55,356 nucleotides of DNA. It comes from Bacteroidota bacterium. GTDB taxonomy: Bacteria; Bacteroidota; Bacteroidia; JABEUT01. Made by a program: the position numbers and the translations under genes. The stretch spans positions 1 through 55,356 of the forward strand of contig JABDHI010000012.1 in assembly GCA_013285655.1 (NCBI GenBank), written 5' to 3'. The stretch's first letter is position 1. Each line of letters opens with the position of its first letter. Below, one piece after another: positions 16,202 to 24,825 of this stretch. Under the pieces are notes generated by a model. It had not been told where the DNA came from. It worked only from the letters and a program-made list of their open reading frames with translations, and did no database searches.

Positions 16202-17152
16202 ATGCAGTTAAACAAAGGCCTTTTATTAGGTGCAGTGTTATTGTGTGGAACCGCTTTTACTGCCAATAGCCAAAGCTTATTAGGAATCACAGATTCAATA
16301 CAAAAAACTACACAACCTCCTCCTCCATTGGAGTCGACATGGAAGGATACCAGGTTAATAAATGAGCAAACCACTAAAACTGCATCACCAGGGGTAATGG
16401 TATTTAGGGTCGATCACCGTTTTGGTAATATGGGCGCTGCAAGTAATGGTGGCATACATACACTTTATGGGTTTGATGTGGTTACCGATATTTATTTAGG
16501 TTTTGAATTTGGTATACTTAAAAACTTACAAGTGGCAGTTGGCCGTAGTAAAAGTTTGGAATTATTAGATGGGAGTATTAAATACAGGCCACTTACTCAA
16601 CAATCTATTGGTATGCCCATATCGCTTGCTATTTATGGCGATGCAGCAATAACACCTGAATTAAGCTCTGTGTTTTATAGCGGAGGTACTGATTCAACAG
16701 CTGCTTTGCAAGGCACCAGAGACAGGATGACCTACACTACAGAGCTATTAATTGACAGAAAATTTGGTGATGTTGGTTCACTTGAATTAATTGCAGGCTT
16801 TAATCACCGTAATTATGTGTTGGCGGTGCATAATCCTTCAAGTGGTGCGCGCGACTCCAACAACATTGCTTATATTGGTGCTGCAGGCAGAGTAAGACTT
16901 AGTAAACATGCTGCACTAGTATTCGAGTATAACTATATCATGTCGGCATACCGAATGAATAACACGGCTACACCATACTATAACGTCTTTTCTGTGGGAT
17001 ATGAAATTGAAACAGGCGGACACGTATTTGAAATTAACCTAAGCAATGCTGCTTATCTTGACATTAACAATATCATACCTAATTCTACAGATACATGGAG
17101 TAAAGGAGGATTCAAGCTTGGCTTCTGTATTTCCAGAGCATTTAATATTTAG
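16202..17152 (+). CDS. DUF5777 family beta-barrel protein, copy 2
   Basis: 316 residues, 14 bases after the YceI gene, last gene of the ECF-linked operon. The signal peptide ends near FTANSQ. The landmarks shared with copy 1 at 9774-10709 include DSIQK, ESTWKDTRLINEQTTKT, VFRVDHRFGNMG, NHRNYVLAV and YEIETGGHVFEINLSNAAY, and both end in a SRAF strand, so the two are paralogues. Amphipathic strands and the terminal aromatic pattern (CISRAFNI) suggest an outer-membrane barrel. The function is not established for the family. The paired lipoprotein-DUF5777 arrangement on both sides of the sigma factor suggests an ancient block duplication and inversion. Confidence 0.9.
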   Translation: MQLNKGLLLGAVLLCGTAFTANSQSLLGITDSIQKTTQPPPPLESTWKDTRLINEQTTKTASPGVMVFRVDHRFGNMGAASNGGIHTLYGFDVVTDIYLGFEFGILKNLQVAVGRSKSLELLDGSIKYRPLTQQSIGMPISLAIYGDAAITPELSSVFYSGGTDSTAALQGTRDRMTYTTELLIDRKFGDVGSLELIAGFNHRNYVLAVHNPSSGARDSNNIAYIGAAGRVRLSKHAALVFEYNYIMSAYRMNNTATPYYNVFSVGYEIETGGHVFEINLSNAAYLDINNIIPNSTDTWSKGGFKLGFCISRAFNI

Positions 17153-17171
17153 AACTTACTTTATTTATAAT

Positions 17172-17200
17172 AAAGCCCTGCAGTTGTGCGGGGCTTTTTT
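17172..17200 (+). terminator. Rho-independent terminator after DUF5777 copy 2
   Basis: Stem AAAGCCCTGCA / TGCGGGGCTTT (one G-T pair), loop GTTG, followed by T6, 19 bases after the stop. It closes the redox operon. Confidence 0.92.
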
Positions 17201-17324
17201 ATTTTAATGTTAAGCGTAGCTAAACTCAGCTTGAAGGGTTATTGAAGCCAAGTCGTCTATAAAGAGATATTTGCAAGTGGGCAGAAGATACCTTTGTGTA
17301 ATTTTGAAGATAAACCCTATTCAA

Positions 17325-18590
17325 TTGCCTATAAGTAGATTACTCGAAAAGTGGGAAACCATTTTGATTTTATTAGTACTAGCCTCAGAGCTATCCACCG
17401 CCCAAACTAACACGGTTATTAAAACCATGAGAGAAGTAGCGGGTACCAATCGAGACAGTATGGTGATTGCTAAAAGAGAGCAGAAGATGCCTGATCAAAA
17501 AGATATAGGCGATATTTTCAGAAGCATCTTTAAAATAAAGACAAGTAATAATACTGATAGTCTTTTTGAAAGGCCAGGTAAATTATTCTTTTCTTTTGCT
17601 CCTGCAGGCGGGTACACACTTGAGGGTGGCCTTACAGGAGTAATGGTGGTAAATTCTTCTTTTTATACAAGCGATCCTAAAACCACCAACTTGTCCGTCT
17701 TTACTTTCGGAGGACAATACTCCCTCGACCATCAATTAATAGTGCCTATTATTAGTAATATCTGGACAAAGGATAATAAATATGATTTGCTTGGCGATTG
17801 GCGATATTATAATTACCCGTCTAAAACATTTGGATTGGGCTCAGACAATTCACTATCAAATTTTGATGTAGTTGATTATTCATATATAAAGATTTACCAG
17901 GAAGTACTCAGACATTTTAGTTCATATTATTATGTGGGTGCTGGTTATGACTTCGATTATCATTATGGCATCAGCACAACCACTGATGTAACGAATTTTC
18001 AATTATACAATGATGGGCTAAGAAGAACCACTTCATCGGGCCCTATAGTGCATTTAATGTACGACAACCGTACAAATAGCAATAACCCGAAGAAGTCATT
18101 ATACGCAAGTGTAATATTACGGGCAAACACTACCTTTTTGGGTAGCAACCAGAACTGGCAATACCTGCAGGTTGAAATAAGAAAGTATGTAATGATATCA
18201 CCACATGATGTACTTGCCTTTTGGAGTTGGAATGAATTTACAAATGGGAAAGCGCCTTATTTTGATCTGCCAAGTAATCAGTGGGATACTTATTCAAATA
18301 CGGGCAGAGGCTATATACAGGGCTTTTACAGAGGAACCAACCTTGTATATTTGGAGGCAGAATACCGATTTGGCATAACACACAATGGCCTGTTCGGCGG
18401 TGTAATATTTTCGAATGCGGGTAGTGCAAGCCAATGGCCATCTAATAGGTTTCAATATGTTGATCCGGCAGAGGGAGTTGGCCTTCGTATAAAGTTCAAC
18501 AAATATTCTGATGTTAACCTGTGTATTGATTATGCTATCGGGTTATTTGGGTCACGTGGTGTCTTCTTCAACTTAGGTGAAGTATTTTAG
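17325..18590 (+). CDS. Omp85/BamA-TamA-like outer membrane barrel protein, copy 1
   Basis: The frame is open from a TTG at 17271, but a promoter-like TACCTTTG (17289-17296) lies inside that stretch. I prefer the TTG at 17325, which gives a normal signal peptide (n-region SRLLEKWE, h-region TILILLVLA, end STAQ); the start is uncertain. The protein of ~420 residues has a short periplasmic N-terminus without recognisable POTRA domains. A bacterial-surface-antigen-type barrel follows: LYASVILRANTTFLGS, VLAFWSWNEFTNGKAPYFDLPS, GRGYIQGFYRG, NLVYLEAEYRF, GLFGGVIFSNAG, and a C-terminal strand ending FNLGEVF. A close paralogue follows at 18688. The role is unknown; an outer-membrane transport or assembly function would be family-level inference. 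Confidence 0.85.
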   Translation: MPISRLLEKWETILILLVLASELSTAQTNTVIKTMREVAGTNRDSMVIAKREQKMPDQKDIGDIFRSIFKIKTSNNTDSLFERPGKLFFSFAPAGGYTLEGGLTGVMVVNSSFYTSDPKTTNLSVFTFGGQYSLDHQLIVPIISNIWTKDNKYDLLGDWRYYNYPSKTFGLGSDNSLSNFDVVDYSYIKIYQEVLRHFSSYYYVGAGYDFDYHYGISTTTDVTNFQLYNDGLRRTTSSGPIVHLMYDNRTNSNNPKKSLYASVILRANTTFLGSNQNWQYLQVEIRKYVMISPHDVLAFWSWNEFTNGKAPYFDLPSNQWDTYSNTGRGYIQGFYRGTNLVYLEAEYRFGITHNGLFGGVIFSNAGSASQWPSNRFQYVDPAEGVGLRIKFNKYSDVNLCIDYAIGLFGSRGVFFNLGEVF

Positions 18591-18687
18591 TGATTTGAAT
18601 TAAAGCAAGTAAACCAATTTAATATCGTCGAATAAGTAAGGTACAAAGAAATGAAGTGGCGAACTATTAAATATAATCAGGGCAGTT

Positions 18688-19935
18688 TTGCGTAGAATAA
18701 GGTTTAAGAAAATTTTACTGTTTATCCTATTACAGGTAACCGTCTCCACGTGCACCCTTGCTCAATTACCTGCCTTTAATACAAAAGATACTTCCATTCA
18801 GGCAAAGAAGAACGATACCAATCGTTATTTGCAGAAGGATGCAATGGATATGATCACTAAAGTACTTAAGATAAAAAACAATGAAGAAGCAGATACTGAA
18901 AACCTAAGAGCGGGTAAATTATATAAATCCATTTTTCCCGCTTTGGGCTATTCCCTTTCTAATGGAGTAACTTTTATATTGGCTTCGAATTTCTCTTTCT
19001 ATACCAATAACCCGAAAACAACGAATTTATCGGTAATTACCTTAAACCCTTTATACTCTCTTAAGCAGCAAACCATTATACCATTACTAAGCAGTATATG
19101 GTTAAAAGATAACAAGATCAATATTCTGGGTGATTATCGCTTTTATCAATATCCTTCTTTTACATACGGACTGGGAGGCCGGCGTTTAATATCGCAAGCC
19201 GACTCGGTAGATTATTCGTACATAAAAATATCTCAGGAGGCACTCTATGCTATTTCGCATAACTTATATGGCGGCATAGGGTACGATTGGGATTATCATT
19301 ATAATATTAAAGAATACGGGCATGCCCGGCAGTATGAGGGATATACACATTCGGTAGGTGCAACATCCTCTTCAGGACTTGTGGCTCGTTTAAAATACGA
19401 TAGCCGAACCAATATTAATAACCCCAAAAATGCATTCTATGCCGATTTGGAATACCGTGATAATTTGACCAGCTTAGGGAGTTCATCTAACTGGCAGGAA
19501 ATAGAAGTGGAATTCAGGAAATACATAAGTCTTTCTAAGTATCCGAGCAACGTATTAGCCTTTTGGAGCTGGAATGAATTTACCTATGGGGGCAAAGTAC
19601 CGTATTTCGATCTTCCAAGCGTTGGATGGGATGAATATTCAAATACTGGCAGGGGCTTTATACAGGGCAGGTTCAGAGGTTCAGATATTATATACTTGGA
19701 GGGGGAGTATAGGTTCGATATTTTGCGGAATGGCTTGCTTGGCGGGGTGGTGTTTTGCAATGGCGAATCGGTGCCTAATTACCCTTCCGAAAGGTTTACT
19801 GCCATTCACGTAGGTAAAGGCATAGGATTGCGTATTAAAATGAATAAATATTCCAATACCAACCTCTGTATTGACTATGGTATTGGCGATCAAGGCTCCA
19901 GGGGCTTCTTTTTCAACGTTGGCGAAGTATTTTAG
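18688..19935 (+). CDS. Omp85/BamA-TamA-like outer membrane barrel protein, copy 2
   Basis: 415 residues, starting at a TTG (no in-frame ATG in range). It has a clear signal peptide (RRIRFKKILLFILLQ, end CTLAQ). It is a tandem paralogue of the preceding gene: both carry a short segment MDMITKVLKIKNNE / IFRSIFKIKTSNN, NNPKTTNLSV / DPKTTNLSVF, VLAFWSWNEFT, PYFDLPS, GRGFIQGRFRG, and end in FFNVGEVF. The size fits a surface-antigen barrel without POTRA repeats. A weak hairpin follows before secA. No operon partner is visible between the two copies (97-base gap). Substrate and function are not known. Confidence 0.87.
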   Translation: MRRIRFKKILLFILLQVTVSTCTLAQLPAFNTKDTSIQAKKNDTNRYLQKDAMDMITKVLKIKNNEEADTENLRAGKLYKSIFPALGYSLSNGVTFILASNFSFYTNNPKTTNLSVITLNPLYSLKQQTIIPLLSSIWLKDNKINILGDYRFYQYPSFTYGLGGRRLISQADSVDYSYIKISQEALYAISHNLYGGIGYDWDYHYNIKEYGHARQYEGYTHSVGATSSSGLVARLKYDSRTNINNPKNAFYADLEYRDNLTSLGSSSNWQEIEVEFRKYISLSKYPSNVLAFWSWNEFTYGGKVPYFDLPSVGWDEYSNTGRGFIQGRFRGSDIIYLEGEYRFDILRNGLLGGVVFCNGESVPNYPSERFTAIHVGKGIGLRIKMNKYSNTNLCIDYGIGDQGSRGFFFNVGEVF

Positions 19936-19972
19936 GCCTAAAAACGTCTTTTTAAAGGGCAAAAAGGAAATA

Positions 19973-19987
19973 TCCCGCCGTGCGGGA
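19973..19987 (+). terminator. Weak hairpin between barrel gene and secA
   Basis: Six-bp GC-rich stem (TCCCGC / GCGGGA) with loop CGT, followed by a modest T-rich stretch, 37 bases after the barrel gene stop. Confidence 0.45.
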
Positions 19988-19995
19988 ATTTGCCT

Positions 19996-20003
19996 TATTT
20001 TTG
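19996..20003 (+). promoter_or_regulatory. Putative -7 box (TATTTTTG) for secA
   Basis: TATTTTTG matches TAnnTTTG, 31 bases before the secA ATG at 20035. A good -33 element was not found because the preceding hairpin occupies that position. Confidence 0.45.
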
Positions 20004-20034
20004 CTTCCTTTACTAATTATATAAAATTGCAATC

Positions 20035-23000
20035 ATGTTAGAAGGTTTTGTAAGTGCATTATCGAAGGTATTTGGTAATAAGCACGACCGCGATGTTAAA
20101 GAAATTCAACCGGTAGTAGATAATATACTTGAAATTGAAAAGTCACTGGCTTCCATTAGTAATGATCAATTACGTGGCAAAACAGCTGAGTTTAAAAAAC
20201 GTATACAGGATAAAATTGGCGCCAGCGAACAACGCAAGACTGAACTGAAGCAAAAGGTTGAGTCAGATGAAGCTCTTCCGGTAAAAGAAAAGGAAGATAT
20301 ATATACTGAAGTTGATAAACTTGAGAAAGAAATATTAACCACCATTACAAGCGAGCTTGACAGCATATTGCCTGAAGCATTTGCAGTAATGCGCGAAACA
20401 GCAAGGCGCTTTAAAGAAAAAGCAACCATTGAAGTAAATGCTACTGAGTGGGATAAAGAACTTGCAGCAGATTTTAACCACATTAAGATACAAGGCGATA
20501 CTGCCAGTTGGAACACAACCTGGAGTGTGCGCGGTAATGATGTAAAGTGGGATATGGTGCCTTACCCTGTTCAGCTTATTGGTGGTGCAGTATTGCACTC
20601 GGGTAAAATTGCCGAAATGGCTACAGGTGAGGGTAAAACCCTTGTGGGTATATTACCTGTTTACCTCAATGCATTATCGGGCCGTGGTGTACATTTAGTA
20701 ACGGTAAACGATTACCTGGCAAAACGTGACTCAGAATGGATGGCCCCTTTGTTCCAGTTTCATGGACTTAAAGTTGATTGTATTGACAGGCATGAGCCGA
20801 ATTCGAACGAAAGGCGCGATGCTTACTTAGCTGATATTACGTACGGAACTAATAACGAATATGGCTTCGACTACCTGCGTGATAATATGGCACGTTCACC
20901 GGGAGACCTGGTGCAACGCGGACACTTTTTTGCCATTGTCGATGAGGTCGATTCAGTATTGATTGATGATGCACGTACCCCATTAATTATTTCGGGTCCT
21001 ACACCGCGTGGCGATAAGCATGAGTTCTTCCAGATGAAACCGCGTGTGGAAAAACTGATGAACGCACAACGTACCTATGTAAATAAGGCTTTGGCTGATG
21101 CTAAAGTATTAATTGAGAGCGGAGATAAAGAAAAGGAAAAAGAAGGCGGTGTTGCATTATTGCGTGCGCACAGAGGTCTGCCTAAGAATAAAGCACTCAT
21201 TAAATTTTTAAGTGAAGAAGGCCGTAGGGCGCTCTTGCAAAAGACAGAGAACCTCTACATGCAGGATAATGGCAGAGAAATGAGCAAGATCGATGAAGAG
21301 CTCTTTTTTGTTATAGATGAAAAAAATAATACAGTTGAATTAGCGGAAAAAGGTATTGACCTCATTACATCGCAAGGCGAAGACCCTAAGTTCTTTATCC
21401 TTCCTGATGTTGGAAGCGAGATAGCGGAAATTGAAAAAATGGAAGCTCCGGATGAAGAGAAAGCGAAGCGGAAAGATGAAATGCTCCGTGATTTTTCAAT
21501 TAAAACCGAACGTGTACACACCATTAACCAGTTATTAAAAGCATACACCTTATTTGAAAAAGATGTGGAGTATGTGGTGATGGAAGGGGAAGTAAAAATT
21601 GTTGACGAGCAAACAGGCCGTATTATGGAAGGCCGTCGTTATTCTGATGGTTTGCACCAGGCTATTGAAGCAAAAGAAAATGTTAAGATAGAAGCAGAAA
21701 CTCAAACCTACGCTACTATTACTCTACAGAATTATTTCCGTATGTATCATAAGCTTGCCGGTATGACTGGTACGGCCGAAACAGAAGCGGGTGAATTTTG
21801 GAGTATATACAAACTTGAAGTTGTTGCCATACCAACGAACAAAGACATGGTTCGTGAGGATAGAGAAGATTTAGTTTACAAAACGAAGAGAGAAAAATAC
21901 AATGCCGTTATTGACCAGATACAGGAAGCTGTAAAAGCAGGAAGGCCTGTGCTGGTGGGTACTACATCGGTTGAAGTATCGGAATTACTTAGCCGTATGT
22001 TAAAGCTGCGTGGCGTTAAACACAACGTACTGAACGCAAAATTACACGAGCGCGAAGCAGAGATTGTTGCTGAAGCGGGTAAGCCGGGTACAGTAACTAT
22101 TGCTACCAACATGGCGGGCCGTGGTACCGACATTAAATTAGGTGCCAATGTTGCTACCTCGGGTGGTTTGGCCATTATGGGTACCGAACGCCACGAATCG
22201 CGCCGTGTTGACCGCCAGTTGCGTGGTCGTGCAGGCCGCCAGGGCGATCCGGGTTCATCGCAATTCTTTGTATCGTTGGAAGATGACCTGATGCGTTTAT
22301 TCGGTTCAGAGCGTATTGCTAAGATGATGGACAGAATGGGTATTGAAGAAGGGGAAGTAATTCAACACGGACTCATTACCAAGTCTATCGAACGTGCGCA
22401 GAAGAAAGTGGAAGAGAACAACTTTGGTATACGTAAACGCCTTATCGACTATGATGATGTAATGAACCAACAGCGTGAGGTTATATACACACGTCGTCGT
22501 CACGCATTATTTGGCGAAAGAATTTCGGTTGATATTGCGAATATGTTCCTTGATGTTTGCGAAACTATTGTAAGCGAATACCACGCTGAAGAAACCGATT
22601 TCGAAGGGTTTAAAATTGAAGTATTACGTACGCTTTCTATAGAGCCACCGGTAACTCAGGATGAATTTAACAGCCTTAAGAGCGAGGATGTGGCTCATAA
22701 GCTTTTCGAAAAGATAGAAGACACTTACATAAGGAAACACGATAAGATATCTAAGGAAGTATTCCCATTCATTAAGAATGTTTTTGAAGACCCTAATAAC
22801 CGTTTCGAAAACATTCAGATACCGATGTCTGATGGATTAAGAGTAGTGCCTATTGTAGTTAATTTAAAGAGCGCTTACCAAAGCGGTGGTAAAGAAGTAT
22901 TGCAAGCACTTGAAAAGAGTGTTATACTGGCTGTAACGGATGATGAATGGAGGGAACACCTTCGTGAGATGGATGACCTTCGCCAATCGGTTCAGAATGC

Positions 23001-23343
23001 TGTATACGAGCAAAAAGATCCATTACTTATTTATAAGTTCGAGTCGTTCGAATTATTTAAGGCTATGGTAGTAAGGATGAACAAGAGCATTGCTTCATTC
23101 TTAATGAAGAGTGCCGTATTTGTTCAGAACCCGGAGCAGATAAAAGAAGCTGAGGTTTTGGAACACCAGGAAGTGGAATATGAAACCAGCCGTTCGGGTG
23201 GAGAAGCTAATGCACAACAACAAGGCAGTGGTGCACCCGCTCCTAAGCCGCAACAACCCGCCAAGGCAGAGAAACGTATTGGTCGTAATGACCCATGCCC
23301 TTGTGGTAGTGGAAAAAAATACAAAAACTGTCACGGAAAGTAA
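20035..23343 (+). CDS. secA: Preprotein translocase ATPase SecA
   Basis: 1102 residues, longer than the E. coli protein because of insertions usual in Bacteroidota SecA. It drives protein export through SecYEG. Motifs: Walker A in MATGEGKTL (residues ~193-200), [31 protein letters not shown], the Walker B DEVDS (~303), the [12 protein letters not shown] helicase region, [13 protein letters not shown], and [19 protein letters not shown]. The C-terminus has a Gln/Pro/Ala linker and the zinc-binding SEC-C motif [13 protein letters not shown]. The last codons and stop (TGTCACGGAAAGTAA) form the left end of the integrated element; the right end keeps an equivalent TGTCACGGAAAATAA, so insertion swapped the final Lys codon but left the protein intact. 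Confidence 0.98.
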   Translation: MLEGFVSALSKVFGNKHDRDVKEIQPVVDNILEIEKSLASISNDQLRGKTAEFKKRIQDKIGASEQRKTELKQKVESDEALPVKEKEDIYTEVDKLEKEILTTITSELDSILPEAFAVMRETARRFKEKATIEVNATEWDKELAADFNHIKIQGDTASWNTTWSVRGNDVKWDMVPYPVQLIGGAVLHSGKIAEMATGEGKTLVGILPVYLNALSGRGVHLVTVNDYLAKRDSEWMAPLFQFHGLKVDCIDRHEPNSNERRDAYLADITYGTNNEYGFDYLRDNMARSPGDLVQRGHFFAIVDEVDSVLIDDARTPLIISGPTPRGDKHEFFQMKPRVEKLMNAQRTYVNKALADAKVLIESGDKEKEKEGGVALLRAHRGLPKNKALIKFLSEEGRRALLQKTENLYMQDNGREMSKIDEELFFVIDEKNNTVELAEKGIDLITSQGEDPKFFILPDVGSEIAEIEKMEAPDEEKAKRKDEMLRDFSIKTERVHTINQLLKAYTLFEKDVEYVVMEGEVKIVDEQTGRIMEGRRYSDGLHQAIEAKENVKIEAETQTYATITLQNYFRMYHKLAGMTGTAETEAGEFWSIYKLEVVAIPTNKDMVREDREDLVYKTKREKYNAVIDQIQEAVKAGRPVLVGTTSVEVSELLSRMLKLRGVKHNVLNAKLHEREAEIVAEAGKPGTVTIATNMAGRGTDIKLGANVATSGGLAIMGTERHESRRVDRQLRGRAGRQGDPGSSQFFVSLEDDLMRLFGSERIAKMMDRMGIEEGEVIQHGLITKSIERAQKKVEENNFGIRKRLIDYDDVMNQQREVIYTRRRHALFGERISVDIANMFLDVCETIVSEYHAEETDFEGFKIEVLRTLSIEPPVTQDEFNSLKSEDVAHKLFEKIEDTYIRKHDKISKEVFPFIKNVFEDPNNRFENIQIPMSDGLRVVPIVVNLKSAYQSGGKEVLQALEKSVILAVTDDEWREHLREMDDLRQSVQNAVYEQKDPLLIYKFESFELFKAMVVRMNKSIASFLMKSAVFVQNPEQIKEAEVLEHQEVEYETSRSGGEANAQQQGSGAPAPKPQQPAKAEKRIGRNDPCPCGSGKKYKNCHGK
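23328..23343 (+). repeat. Left attachment site (attL) in the secA 3' end
   Basis: CTGTCACGGAAAGTAA, the last codons and stop of secA. The same 16 bases with one change (A for G) lie at 29230-29245. The recombinase gene begins ~200 bases inside this end. Confidence 0.8.
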
Positions 23344-23375
23344 CCGCCAAACTTATTTGGTATCATTTTATATAC

Positions 23376-23411
23376 AAAACCCCTATCAAGTTTAAACCTG
23401 ATAGGGGTTTT
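23376..23411 (+). terminator. Terminator now serving secA, inside the element
   Basis: Perfect 13-bp stem AAAACCCCTATCA / TGATAGGGGTTTT with a 10-base loop, 32 bases after the secA stop. It lies inside the element, so the insertion supplied secA with a replacement terminator. Confidence 0.88.
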
Positions 23412-23466
23412 ATCATTCTGACACCTCTTTTTGTATAGTGTATTCATACTGTTTTCTACCGTATTA

Positions 23467-23487
23467 TTTGTACCTCCGTTGTATCTT
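23467..23487 (+). repeat. Left 21-bp subterminal repeat (probable integrase arm site)
   Basis: A 21-base unit beginning TTTGTACCTCCGTTG and ending TATCTT. It recurs at 29148-29168 with one change (C to T). Part-copies follow it: GTTGTATCTTG (23499-23509) and TTTGTACCTTT (23510-23520). Confidence 0.65.
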
Positions 23488-23490
23488 TAC

Positions 23491-23521
23491 TTGAGGCAGT
23501 TGTATCTTGTTTGTACCTTTA
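23491..23521 (+). promoter_or_regulatory. Putative integrase promoter overlapping arm-like repeats
   Basis: TTG at 23491-23493, a 20-base spacer, then TACCTTTA (7 of 8 to TAnnTTTG) at 23514-23521, 21 bases before the integrase ATG at 23543. It overlaps the arm-like part-repeats, so integrase binding could repress its own gene (inference). Confidence 0.45.
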
Positions 23522-23542
23522 GGCAAGAAATACAAACTGAAA

Positions 23543-24679
23543 ATGATAAAAGTAAAGCTAAGAAACAAGGTAATTTTAGGGGGCAAGAAAAGTTTATACC
23601 TTGACTTCTACCCACCAATTTTACACCCTGATACACAAAAAAATACCCGTAGGGAAGTATTAGGCCTATACATATACGATAAGGCTAAAACACCACTACA
23701 AAAGAATCATAACAATGAAACCTTGTCCCTTGCTGAAAACATTAGGGCAAAAAGACAGATTGAAATTCAAAGTGGCCAATACGGATTTCTATCAACTCAA
23801 AAATACAATGGCGATTTTTTAGATTACTTTCAAGAATTAATTGAAAAGAGAAATAAGAATAGCCGAGGAGCTTGGCAATGTGCATTAGTTTATCTTAAAG
23901 AATTTACAGGAGGGAAAATACGCTTTTCCGACATTAACGTGAAATTTTGCAATGACTTTAAAACATATATTTTAAAGGCTCACCGATTAAGAAGCCGTAA
24001 ATTTTTAATATCACAAAATACTGCACAGTCATATTTTAATAGGTTAAAGGCTGCATTAAAACAAGCCTACAAGGAAGGATTAATAAAAACTGATATTAGT
24101 ATTCAGGTTGAACGTATTAAAGATGCTGAAACTGAAAGAAAATTTGTAACGATTGAAGAATTAAATAAACTAATCCGTACAGAATGCGGATTACCTTTAT
24201 TAAAACAGGCTGCTTTATTTTCAGCACTTACTGGATTAAGATTCTCGGATATTCAAAAATTACAATGGAAAGAGGTACGAAAAAATAAAGGCGCAAATGG
24301 TAAAACAAACTACACATTACATTTTACACAAAAGAAAACTAAAGGTGTTGAGGTATTACCAATATCACAACAGGCTTACGAATTACTAGGTGTAGAAGGT
24401 CAACAGGATGAGAAAGCTTTTGAAGGACTTCAATACTCAGCATTTGTCAATTTTCACTTGAAGCGTTGGATACTGGAGGCAGGGATAACTAAAAACATAA
24501 CCTTTCACTGTTTTAGACATACCTATGCCACCTTACAACTAAGTGCGGGGACTGACCTTTATACAGTAAGCAAAATGCTAGGTCACAGGGACATTAAGAC
24601 TACACAGATATATGCCAAAGTAATGGATAAAGCAAAACGAGAGGCTTCGGAAAGGATAGTGTTGGATTTTTCACAATAA
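23543..24679 (+). CDS. Site-specific tyrosine recombinase (integrase) of the element
   Basis: I choose the ATG at 23543 (MIKVKLRNKV); the frame extends to a TTG at 23507, which would overlap the promoter. This gives 378 residues. The order is an N-terminal arm-DNA-binding domain (~1-85, KSLYLDFYPPIL), a SAM-like core-binding domain (~95-195, YLKEFTGGKIRFSDI), and a catalytic domain. The catalytic residues are visible: Arg in SALTGLRFSDI, His-x-x-Arg in HCFRHTYAT, His in LGHRDIKTT and the nucleophile Tyr in QIYAKVM. It is the enzyme that integrated this element at the secA 3' end. It is distinct in sequence from the housekeeping Xer recombinase at 37335-38210. Confidence 0.95.
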   Translation: MIKVKLRNKVILGGKKSLYLDFYPPILHPDTQKNTRREVLGLYIYDKAKTPLQKNHNNETLSLAENIRAKRQIEIQSGQYGFLSTQKYNGDFLDYFQELIEKRNKNSRGAWQCALVYLKEFTGGKIRFSDINVKFCNDFKTYILKAHRLRSRKFLISQNTAQSYFNRLKAALKQAYKEGLIKTDISIQVERIKDAETERKFVTIEELNKLIRTECGLPLLKQAALFSALTGLRFSDIQKLQWKEVRKNKGANGKTNYTLHFTQKKTKGVEVLPISQQAYELLGVEGQQDEKAFEGLQYSAFVNFHLKRWILEAGITKNITFHCFRHTYATLQLSAGTDLYTVSKMLGHRDIKTTQIYAKVMDKAKREASERIVLDFSQ

Positions 24680-24711
24680 AAATATTTTGATACCATAGGA
24701 CAAATATTAAA

Positions 24712-24738
24712 TAAACAGTTTTAAGTCAAAACTGTTTA
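24712..24738 (+). terminator. Perfect inverted repeat after the integrase gene
   Basis: 11-bp arms TAAACAGTTTT / AAAACTGTTTA around AAGTC, 32 bases after the integrase stop. It could act as an intrinsic terminator (A+T-rich stem) or as an operator for the chimeric HTH-containing gene downstream. Confidence 0.55.
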
Positions 24739-24749
24739 TCTCGGAACAC

Positions 24750-24780
24750 TTGTTTTTACCATAAAAGCAGTATAGTTTTG
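24750..24780 (+). promoter_or_regulatory. Promoter of the HsdS-ATPase-HNH operon
   Basis: TTG at 24750-24752, a 20-base spacer, TAGTTTTG at 24773-24780 (matches TAnnTTTG), 45 bases before the TTG start at 24826. Confidence 0.6.
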
Positions 24781-24825
24781 CGATGTCCTTTAACCAATAG
24801 TAAATTTCTGTGAAGATGGTATCAA

